From Harmothoe impar (taxonomy: Eukaryota > Annelida > Polychaeta > Phyllodocida > Polynoidae): DNA of 64,000 nucleotides. The notes beneath the pieces are model-generated. The model saw only the letters and a list, made by a program, of their open reading frames with translations, did no database searches and had not been told where the DNA came from. Within the stretch, counting starts at the first letter, position 1; the number at the start of each line of letters is the position of its first letter. Of this stretch, positions 55,800-64,000 are shown in pieces. Where the stretch lies: the NCBI GenBank assembly GCA_947462335.1, contig OX381720.1, forward strand, positions 43,569,152-43,633,151, given 5' to 3'. Made by a program: the position numbers and the translations under genes.

Positions 55800-58700
55800 T
55801 TACTTAGGAACATAGTCTTTCATACGTTCCGGGGCTCTGAGTGTGCGCTTAGGCCTTACATTTACTGGTGCATGAGTTTCTGGTCTTGCCTCTGCAAGAT
55901 GGGTTGGTTCAGGTACCTGTATCTCATTGCCCTGGCTGGGCTCTTGTATCTCCAGAGGCAGATCTGGCTCAATCACTGGATTTACTCCAGTTGCAGCTCC
56001 TTCTCCATTGTGATTCATATTCCACTCTATTGTGGCATTCCTGTTTCCTTCATGATGACTGTTGAGCTCATTATGGCCCTGCAGATCATTGTTACTTCCG
56101 AAGTACTTCCTTGCATGACTGACATTCCTCTTATATGCAACCCCTTCCGGGCTCAGGACCGTGATCTGAGTCCCATTCTTCTCCTTAACTTTGAATGGTG
56201 TCCCAGCAAAGGGTGCCGTCAGCTTATTCTCCTTCTCCCTCCTCAGTAACACAGTGTCTCCCACTCGGATATCTGTGGGCTTGTGTCCACTAGCATTAGC
56301 ATATTCCTGTGTCTTTACCTTCCGCACTCTGTCATTATCCCTTACGCTCTCATCCAGCTCTGAAAACCTCAATGTAGGCAAACATGTCCTGAGTTTTCTC
56401 TTGAATAGAAGCTCCGCAGGGCTAACTCCTGTCGTAGAGTGTGGAGTTGTGCGATATGCTCGGAGGAAATAGCGTATTTCTGTCCTCCAATTCTTCCCCT
56501 CTGCATGAGCTATCCTCATTGCCTTCAGGAGGGTCCTGTTTTGCCTCTCTACTTCTCCGTTTGCCTGGGCCCATCTGGGGGTGGTCCTGCGATGCTTCAC
56601 ATTAATCCGCTGCAGGTAGTCCTCAAAGTCTTTTGAGACAAATTGTGGCCCATTGTCTGTGGTTACTGAGTAGGGAAGCCCTAAGAAATCAATCACCTTT
56701 TCCATGACAGCCTCTAGCTTCTCAGACGTGATTTTCTTCATTATGCTCACCAAGAAGTACCTTGAGTAGTAGTCTACTATGACTAAAATATATTCGCCAG
56801 TAGGGAATGGTCCAACAAAGTCCATGGCTAGATCTTGCCAAGGCCCATCAGGCAACAATGTAGACTCCACCGGATCAGGCAAGTTCGGTTGTGCCACTAG
56901 CTGGCAGCCATGACATTCCCTGCAGTAGTTTTCACAATCCTTATCGATTCCGGGCCACCATACCTTCTCACGTAGCCGGGCCTTGGTTTTAACAATCCCT
57001 TGATGGCCTTTGTGTGCCAGCTCAAGCACTCTTCTCCTGAGCTCCTTTGGAATCACTATACGAGTTTGGCGCAGCACCATATTTCCGTATGTCGTCAACT
57101 CTTCATGTATGGCCTTGTATGCCACACTACATTGAGAAAAGTCACCTGAACGGATGCCATCCCGCACCAGCTCCAGTTCATCGTCGACCCCTGAAGCTTC
57201 TTGTAGCTCTTCAGTCGACATCGTTCTTGGTATTGCACTCTCAGCAACAAACTTAACATAAACCTCAGTCTTGTCTCCCCGAGGATGATCTACACATGAC
57301 AATCTAGATAGCACATCAGCAATGTTCTGTTTCCCTGGGATGTACACCACCTTGAATGTGAAGGACTGCAATCTCAAGACCCATCTTTCTATCCTAGCAG
57401 ATGGTCGTGACTTTGGCCCATAGATTGTCTCCAGTGGCTTATGATCAGTCAGAAGGTCAAACTCCCGCCCCAGCAAGTACAGTTGAAACCTTTCACATGC
57501 CCACACTAGCCCCAGTGCCTCCCTCTCTGTCTGTGAGTAGCGTCGCTCTGTGTCTGATAGGGACCTAGCAGCATAATAAACTGGTCTGAAATTTCCATCC
57601 TGTTGTTTCTGCACAAGAACAGCCCCTAAACCCACTCCCGAGGCATCTGCTATCACCTGCGTATGGGCTTCTGTGTTATAATAAGCCAGCACTGGAGCTG
57701 AGCTCAGTCTATCTTTGAGTTCATTGAAAGCCGTCTCCTGTTCCTCTGTCCAGATAAAAGTCTGGCCTTGTCTTGTGAGCCGCCTCAAAGGCTCTACAAG
57801 TGTCTCAAAATCAGCAATGTACCTTGAACAGTATGTAGCCAAACCAAGAAAGCTTCGTACTCCTGCTGCATCCTTGGGCTGACTCGTGTTCCTGACTGCT
57901 TCCACCTTAGACTCTTCCACTGCCATGCCTTTGGCGCTCAGGACATGCCCCATGAATGTTAACTTGTCCAACCTGAAGTGGCATTTGTCCTTGTTAACTG
58001 TGAGATTCCTACCAGCCAGGGCTTTCAGTACCTTGTCCAACCTTTCGTCATGCTCCTTCACTGTTGCACCATGTACCAGAATATCATCAGCTATATTCAC
58101 AGCCCCTTCACATGAACTTAACAACTGTTGAATTGTATTTTGGTATATTTCAGGACCTGACGATATCCCGAACATCAGTCTTTTATACCTAAACAACCCT
58201 TTATGCGTGATGAATGTTGTTATGTCCCTTGACTGTTCGTCCAATTCAAGCTGGTGAAACCCCATCTGCATGTCCAGTTTTGAGAACACAGTACTTTCAT
58301 TCAAGTCCACAAGCACTTCGTCAACCGTTGGAATGGGGTACCTCTCCCTTACTACAGCTTCGTTAGCTCTCCTCATATCTACACACAGTCGTATATCATC
58401 ACCTGACTTAGGTAGAACAACAATCGGAGAAACCAATGCAGTCGGAGTATTCACAACAGGCTCTATAATGTCTAACGCCACCAATTGAGCCAATTTCTTT
58501 TCCACCTTACGCCGTTGTGCATAAGGGACCTTTCGTACGGCCTGCACCACAGGCTTTACCTTTTTGTCAATGTGGATTCTCACCTGGTAGTCAGACATCT
58601 TCCCATACCCCTGGAAAACAGTTGGATACTTATTTTCAAGTGAGTCAATTGCATATACATACTTAATCAACCCCAAATCAAGTGACAGTTCTTCAGACAA

Positions 58701-59939
58701 TATGTTACATACTCTTGGTCCCTTCACAACCAACACTTTAGCCAATGTAATTTTTTCTCTTGACTCTACCTCTGTAGTGAAGACACCTTCCACCTTCAAC
58801 CTGTTATCAGTACCAAAGGGATACAGCAAATTATCGGACCGACACATTTTTGGTTTACCCAACCGTTCATAAGTGCTTTGATCAATGATATTAACACAGG
58901 ACCCTGTATCAATCATCGCATTAACATTTTCACCCAGCATTTTCACCACAACTTTTCCTTTGGGAACCCTTTTACCCTTCATTGAATGTACATGTTGACC
59001 TTTTTTGAACCTGTTTTTCACATCAACATCATTTTTGCACTTGGCATAGTCATACGGATCACCAAATAGAGCAAAAATGTTTTCATCATCATCGCGGTCA
59101 TCATCATCATCATTGTCCACCATATACACCTTTGGGCAGACCACTGCAAAATGTCCGGTCTGTGAACACTTGTTGCACTTCTTGGTCAGGGCCCAACATT
59201 TTGCCCCTGTCTTATGAGGCCATCGACCACATGTTGGACATCGCTCTTTGACACCGTCTTGTCCTTTGTCAGCCTTGTCAGTCTTTCCAACATGCTTATT
59301 CCTCATTGTAACCTTGTTCACAGTCTCTGTAGTAGGCCCCGACTGCAGTCCTGGGACCCCCATTACCTTGCTCATTGCAGCTGTATCCTCTTTGAGCTGG
59401 ATCTTGTCCAGTAGTTCCTCAAGTGACAGCTCCGTTGCGAGACAGTCATGCCGCATGACTTCATCTGTCATATGAGCAATCACAATACATTTTATCATCT
59501 TGCTGCCCGACCAATTGGCAAAGTCACACTTTTCCGCTATGCGCCTAAGCCTGCCAGCAAAATCAACCAGTCCCTCATTGTCTTTTCGCTTCAGTGTCAT
59601 CAACTCACAAAGGGAAAAGTCATTGCTCTGCCTTGGCAGAAACCTGGCATTTAGCTTATGTTTTGACTTTGCATAGTCTGTCCAATCTGCATTCGCAATG
59701 TTAGCAGGCTTTACAACATCTGGGAGGGAGTCGTGAAGATCCTCCACCGGAATCCCTGCGTAGATCAACAGGGCCATTTTGCACATTTTTGCATTGTCCT
59801 TGTCTGTAGGGTCACATCCATTATATGTCAGATCCCTTTCAAACCTTTCCATCCAACGCTCCCATCTTTTTCCCAGAGTCAGTCTATCACCATGCATATC
59901 AAATGGATCCACCTTTAGCTTGGGCCCTTTAGTAGCCAT
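55800..59939 (-). CDS. Gag-pol polyprotein of a Ty3/Gypsy retrotransposon
   Basis: 1379 residues without interruption. Gag is ~1-230, followed by Cys/His clusters at 234-268, the second being a canonical CX2CX4HX4C knuckle (255-268). The aspartic protease has DTG at 344-346. Reverse transcriptase spans ~490-680 with LDMQMGFHQ (Asp556) and IADD (616-619, a natural variant of YADD). RNase H is ~755-880 (Asp765, Glu807, Asp832). Integrase has a zinc-binding HHCC (His976, His979, Cys1006, Cys1009), a catalytic Asp1040, Asp1095, Glu1131 triad spaced DX35E, and a C-terminal SH3-like tail. Gag and pol share one frame, so no frameshift is needed. The HxxH integrase spacing recalls K02A2.6-like Gypsy proteins. 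All catalytic residues are intact, so the copy may be active. Confidence 0.96.
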   Translation of the reverse strand: MATKGPKLKVDPFDMHGDRLTLGKRWERWMERFERDLTYNGCDPTDKDNAKMCKMALLIYAGIPVEDLHDSLPDVVKPANIANADWTDYAKSKHKLNARFLPRQSNDFSLCELMTLKRKDNEGLVDFAGRLRRIAEKCDFANWSGSKMIKCIVIAHMTDEVMRHDCLATELSLEELLDKIQLKEDTAAMSKVMGVPGLQSGPTTETVNKVTMRNKHVGKTDKADKGQDGVKERCPTCGRWPHKTGAKCWALTKKCNKCSQTGHFAVVCPKVYMVDNDDDDDRDDDENIFALFGDPYDYAKCKNDVDVKNRFKKGQHVHSMKGKRVPKGKVVVKMLGENVNAMIDTGSCVNIIDQSTYERLGKPKMCRSDNLLYPFGTDNRLKVEGVFTTEVESREKITLAKVLVVKGPRVCNILSEELSLDLGLIKYVYAIDSLENKYPTVFQGYGKMSDYQVRIHIDKKVKPVVQAVRKVPYAQRRKVEKKLAQLVALDIIEPVVNTPTALVSPIVVLPKSGDDIRLCVDMRRANEAVVRERYPIPTVDEVLVDLNESTVFSKLDMQMGFHQLELDEQSRDITTFITHKGLFRYKRLMFGISSGPEIYQNTIQQLLSSCEGAVNIADDILVHGATVKEHDERLDKVLKALAGRNLTVNKDKCHFRLDKLTFMGHVLSAKGMAVEESKVEAVRNTSQPKDAAGVRSFLGLATYCSRYIADFETLVEPLRRLTRQGQTFIWTEEQETAFNELKDRLSSAPVLAYYNTEAHTQVIADASGVGLGAVLVQKQQDGNFRPVYYAARSLSDTERRYSQTEREALGLVWACERFQLYLLGREFDLLTDHKPLETIYGPKSRPSARIERWVLRLQSFTFKVVYIPGKQNIADVLSRLSCVDHPRGDKTEVYVKFVAESAIPRTMSTEELQEASGVDDELELVRDGIRSGDFSQCSVAYKAIHEELTTYGNMVLRQTRIVIPKELRRRVLELAHKGHQGIVKTKARLREKVWWPGIDKDCENYCRECHGCQLVAQPNLPDPVESTLLPDGPWQDLAMDFVGPFPTGEYILVIVDYYSRYFLVSIMKKITSEKLEAVMEKVIDFLGLPYSVTTDNGPQFVSKDFEDYLQRINVKHRRTTPRWAQANGEVERQNRTLLKAMRIAHAEGKNWRTEIRYFLRAYRTTPHSTTGVSPAELLFKRKLRTCLPTLRFSELDESVRDNDRVRKVKTQEYANASGHKPTDIRVGDTVLLRREKENKLTAPFAGTPFKVKEKNGTQITVLSPEGVAYKRNVSHARKYFGSNNDLQGHNELNSHHEGNRNATIEWNMNHNGEGAATGVNPVIEPDLPLEIQEPSQGNEIQVPEPTHLAEARPETHAPVNVRPKRTLRAPERMKDYVPK

Positions 59940-60212
59940 CGTTAGACTGGGTATTATTAAGCAGTCCTCCTATGTACTACCCTTGACACGCTGCTATACA
60001 CTACTGCTGTGCGCTGAACTTGCTCCTCTATACTACTATAGATCTATAGGCCTGTTCACTGCGCTGGCCCTGCTCCTAAATACTACTCTCACAGTCCAGT
60101 GTGAAAATCATCAATTTTCCCACACACAAACAGCAGCCCTAGATCTATAATCTTCCACAGTACTTCAACTTGATCATCACCAACCAATATTTGGAGTGCC
60201 CCACGTATCATC

Positions 60213-60231
60213 AGTTCACCAATCGTCGCCA
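60213..60231 (-). other. Primer-binding site of the Gypsy element
   Basis: On the element strand TGGCGACGATTGGTGAAC starts one base inside the 5' LTR border; TGG pairs with the CCA end of a tRNA. The tRNA species is not identified. Confidence 0.7.
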
Positions 60232-60232
60232 T

Positions 60233-60373
60233 TGAAGTGTTCCCGTACTTATATCTCATAGAATGCATCAATATTCAAGGACGGGAAACAAAGACGTTGT
60301 TGACTCGCCGCTCGTCTCGCCGGAAGTGCTTTTATTACTCTCGAACCGATGCGCGTCCCGCCCGGACACTACA
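60233..60373 (-). repeat. 5' LTR of the Gypsy element
   Basis: Identical to the 3' LTR; borders the right-hand CCCAC target duplication. Confidence 0.95.
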
Positions 60374-60378
60374 CCCAC
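60374..60378. repeat. Target-site duplication of the Gypsy element, right copy
   Basis: CCCAC, matches 55500-55504. Confidence 0.9.
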
Positions 60379-62858
60379 AATGTCAATATTCTCAGCAGTA
60401 CCAAAATGTAACTTGTGCTAAAACAATTTTTAAAATGCTTATCAAATATATATATTAACATCATGGAAAGTAGAAGAATGGATGTTTCCAACAAGCTAAC
60501 ACATGTAATGATGAACATAGTCTAACAGGTAAACTAATGCACTACAATACGCCCTTCTTTAGCACTGGGACAGATAGGGAATGGCCAAACAGGCCGGTCA
60601 CCGAACTGCTTACTTATACTCGACAGACACACGGGAGGGCCACTACTACAAAACACTGTGCCATGCTGTTCAGTTAGTTATCTTTTAAGAAATGCCATGT
60701 GGTGATGGGGTAGGGCAGCGATATAATTATTGGCCACTTTGGTCAGAATTCTTTACGCGTCAAGCTCCCCCCTAATGTGCGCTCCGTAGGCTATAGGCTA
60801 TACCATAAACATTCATCAAGGGCATATACCTATGCAAGAGGGGTCAACACATGTGAGGCCACCCTCGATCTTTCCCTGCAAATGCCCTTTTCATTTGAGT
60901 TTGATTCAGCTTTATTGAATGTCCAACTATCTTAAACATAGGTTAGTAGGCCTAGTTCACGGTGGGTTAATATGCCTACGGAACACAAAATCTTTACACT
61001 TATTTATTCATCATGACTTTATATACTTTTATAGGGAGCTTCAGGACTTCCACACGATTATAAACTATAAACAAACTGATAAAGCCATTAAGGTAGGTCG
61101 ATAGCATTGACTCAAAGAGTTTAGAATTCCACCAATTTTTTCCCAGAGATACCTTGGATCATTTAGAACAAACATCTGAAGAGAAAATAGGGGCTCCCAT
61201 GCTACTTTTTTAAATACAGAAGAATTTTTTTTTAGATTTTTCTCTTTAAAATAGGAAAAAATATCACAAGATCCGTGATTTTATTTTGCCATAACCTGCA
61301 ACCACAAAAACATTAAACATCACACAATGAGCACCCAGATATTTCTCTTTATTCCAAAAATACTTTTATGGTTCTGTGACGTGGCATTCTGGGTAAAAAA
61401 AATTATTAGGTGTTTTGGGCCTTTGAAGTAAAAAAAAGTACTGCAAAAGTGTGCTAAATAAGATATTAGAAGTATTACATTATGGGTAAAATGCTCATCA
61501 TGTTATGAAATGGTTTCATTATGTAGCCCAGGATATACTTAAGCAATCTATTCACCTTTAAAGTCCAAATTATATAATTTATTTAATAGTTGATGAATGT
61601 GGTTGATAACAAAATGTCCGAAATGCAAAAAAAAAACACCTTTAATTCTTGTACAAAATATAATGTCCGATAAAATGCTCAATTCTAGTCAGAATTGTCC
61701 AAAAATTTAGAAGGTTGATGATGGTATATATGACCATACACCTACCAAATATGGCGTCATTCTGACCTATTCAAGGTAGATGCGCAGTGGTCCCGTTTTC
61801 AATGGTATCTTACCTTAAAGGAGAAGTAGGAACGACCTATGCGAGGTGCGTGGATATTTATATTATCTCGCATGGGGGATGGGATATTGCTATAGTACAA
61901 ACCTCGCTAACTTGCTAACCCATCTCCACTACAACGCATTTCAGCTAGGTTTTAAGATTATAGAAGACCGGGAAGAGAGGGAGGGATTGGATTGGGAGCA
62001 CATCCATGATAAAAAAAAATATATATATACTACATTGTAAGGGCTCACACTCTCCAGAATAATCTTCTTACAAAGCAGGCTGCCATCCGATGTGACCGAT
62101 GTGCAAGAGCGAAACTGGACTTTGCCTGGCTGGAGACTAGGGGATAGACTTTATAGTGCCTACATTAAAACTACAACACAAGTATATAAGTAGCCTATAG
62201 GCCCATCTAGTAGGTTCAAATCTTAAGATAATGTTTAATAGACATACCTTAATGATTTTTTAAGACTACACAGGTAAATGTCGGGACTATATTATATAGT
62301 GGCAGCATCTATATTTGGTAGGCCTAGGCCTAAGTAATACACAGATTTTAAGATTAAGATTTATTAAGATGAAGATAAGACATGCTCCGAACATTTGTCC
62401 ATGCACTATGGTGAGCTAGGTCGTATTTTGCTCTTCACATAGTCCTTGCTGATAGGCCCTAAGGTACATCTGCAGCCTATAGGTAGGCTAGGCATGCATG
62501 TTACTTAGTGGGGTTCCTTAGCAATATGATCGTTCATTTTGTGATTAAAGCATATAATTTGGTCCAGACATACTTTGTATGATGTTCGTTCATATTAAGA
62601 TGGGAGGCACCTGGAATTTTGATTTTATTTTATCAGCCATTTGAAAATCTGTTAATTTTCCATTGTTTTTTAAAATGGACTATCGTCTGTCAAATGATAT
62701 CAACTTCCAAATCAGAACACAGCCCCATAGAGGCTCTAAGTGCTCCACTTATCTAACATAGATATACTAACCTATTTCAACCTCATTTGCATAATTTGCA
62801 TATTTGAGCTCCAAATCGGTATCACAAGTTTAAATTTGTTAAAAAGGCACAAAAGCTA
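60379..62858. other. Non-coding 2.5 kb, nothing recognised
   Basis: AT-rich sequence with short chance frames only. No gene or clear repeat element was seen. Confidence 0.45.
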
Positions 62859-63411
62859 CCGTAAAACCTCGCGTATAAGCCTAACTCGCGTATAAGCCGC
62901 AGCCCGACTTTGGGCTGATGCTATAAGCCGTAGAGGCCTTCTGACTTGTCACTGGTAAAAACTTGCGTATTAGCCGCACCCTAAACTCTGGCCTAAGAAT
63001 ATAAATCCGGGGTGTCCTGGGGGAACCCTGGGAGGGGTTAGCGGTATGCTTGTATGCTTGCGGTGGTGTCTAGGAAAGCTTTCACACCTCACCCCCCCCC
63101 ACCTCTACACATACAAAGCTATACACCGCCACAAACAAAGCTTTGTGGTGGGGGGGGGGGGGGAATGCTTGGGGGGGGGGGGGGTCCTGAGCGACTCTGT
63201 GAAAGCAGCGGCAGGGGGGGAGGGGGTGATTAACGCAGGTCACACACACACCCTGTTCTAGGTAAGTGTTGCAGACACATGCCTGTCTGTTTGGGTCATA
63301 TTTTTAAATCAACATTTGGAAAAACTCGGGTATAAGCCTCACCCCGACTTTGGGGCAATCCTATAAGCCACACTGGCGTACTAGTCGCGGCTTCTACGCG
63401 AGGTTTTACGG
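62859..63411. mobile_element. TA-flanked MITE (553 bp) with CGTATAAGCC subterminal repeats
   Basis: Ends CCGTAAAACCTCGCGTA and its exact complement TACGCGAGGTTTTACGG, with TA at 62857-62858 and 63412-63413. CTCGCGTATAAGCC-type motifs repeat inside both ends. The centre has long G-tracts (63147-63185). The CGTAAAACC end resembles the pogo-like CAGTAAAAC end of the 40789-41774 MITE, and the ATAAGCC motif recalls 2830-3276. No transposase. Confidence 0.78.
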
Positions 63412-63675
63412 TAGTCAACATATACCTTGATAAATCTTTTTTGGCAAAAAATGCGAGGCATATGGAATTTTGAATCGTTAGGTCACTTTGGACTGTCTAA
63501 ATCTAGGTCAAATTTAAATTATGCATTATGGAAACGTCATCTTATCCAAAACCTTAGGCATGTACATCTCTAACACATATTATGACCTGTTAGCAGATGG
63601 AAAGAGTGGAATGCATTTCTTCTTTTTTTTGCTGAAGGTGTCAGTGGTATCATCATCTATTCTTTTCATTTCAGA

Positions 63676-64000
63676 GAGAGAGAGGGAGGGGAGGGAGGGA
63701 TGGGGGAGGGAGGGAGGGAGGGAGGAAGGAGGGAGGGAGGGAAGGGAGAGAGAGAGAGAGAGACGGGGAGGGAGGGAAGGAGCGAGGGAGGGAGCGAGGG
63801 AGGGAGAGAGAGAGGGGAGGGCGGGAGGGAGTGGGGGAGGGAGGGAGGGAAAGAGGGAGGGGGAGGGAGGAATGGAGGGATGGGGGAGGGAGGGAGTAAG
63901 GGAGAGAGGGGGGAGGGAGGGGGAGGGAGAGAGGGAGGGAGGGAGGGAGGGAGGGAAAGAGGGAGGGAGGGAGGGAGAGTGAGGGGGAGGGAGGTGTGAG
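63676..64000. repeat. Polypurine simple repeat (GGGA)n/(GA)n
   Basis: More than 320 bases of almost pure G and A, mainly GGGA with blocks of GA, reaching the window end. The plus-strand open frames over it are low-complexity artefacts. Confidence 0.95.

Larger units (their letters stand above)
55505..60373 (-). mobile_element. Complete Ty3/Gypsy LTR retrotransposon (4869 bp)
   Basis: Two identical 141-bp LTRs (55505-55645 and 60233-60373) begin and end TG...CA and flank a single gag-pol frame. The 5-bp target duplication CCCAC is present on both sides (55500-55504, 60374-60378). On the minus strand a TGG-starting primer-binding site (TGGCGACGATTGGTGAAC) follows the 5' LTR by one base, and a purine tract AAGGAGGGA directly precedes the 3' LTR. 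All structural parts for retrotransposition are present. Identical LTRs mean a very recent insertion. The lack of an env frame separates it from retrovirus-like Gypsy members. Confidence 0.96.

Noticed and set aside
63521..63999. ORFs rich in Glu, Gly and Arg near the window end
   Set aside because: Translation of the GGGA/GA simple repeat.

Overview
This is a eukaryotic nuclear window. The genes have spliced coding exons with GT/AG introns, and there is a class A GPCR, an ankyrin/SOCS-box protein, a CUB-domain protein and a ribosomal stalk protein P1. The DNA is AT-rich and packed with transposable elements, miniature inverted-repeat elements and minisatellites. Gene content and style (intronless GPCR, Ty3/Gypsy with short LTRs, CR1/Jockey-like LINE, many TA-, TTA- and TTAA-flanked MITEs) suggest a marine invertebrate, perhaps a deuterostome. 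The species cannot be fixed from the sequence.

Layout. 1-2.83 kb: a decayed, 5'-truncated LINE on the minus strand. 2.83-10.5 kb: repeats, including a 524-bp inverted-repeat element, a pair of 358-bp direct repeats and a second LINE tail on the plus strand. 10.58-12.42 kb: a two-exon CUB gene (+). 16.7-17.9 kb: an intronless GPCR gene (-). 19.0-21.6 kb: five minisatellites of 20-21 bp units, partly arranged as inverted copies, with CCGTAT-rich palindromes. 25.2-35.3 kb: about 8.9 kb of a 21-bp minisatellite with higher-order duplications. It is open in all six frames and so creates very long spurious ORFs.

36.9-44.1 kb: a ribosomal protein P1 gene (+) with a 6.8-kb intron. The intron holds a TTAA-flanked MITE and a ~162-bp tandem array. 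The array has been invaded by a 2-kb long-TIR element, a 1-kb pogo-like MITE and a ~180-bp insert, and neighbouring array units show what the empty sites looked like. 44.6-46.5 kb: an ankyrin/SOCS-box gene (-), convergent with P1. 47.4-52.1 kb: a nest of G-tract MITEs, one carrying a nested TA-flanked palindromic MITE. 53.5-54.9 kb: an inverted repeat rich in TGCCCTGAGGGCA palindromes. 55.5-60.4 kb: a complete, apparently very young Ty3/Gypsy element (-) with identical 141-bp LTRs, a 5-bp target duplication, primer site, polypurine tract and an uninterrupted 1379-codon gag-pol. 62.9-63.4 kb: another TA-flanked MITE. 63.7-64.0 kb: a polypurine simple repeat running off the window end.

The four host genes look functionally unrelated, and nothing suggests an operon or gene cluster. 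The main interest is structural: the stratified repeats, the recurring 20-21 bp minisatellite period, and some unusual residues in the GPCR and in P1.
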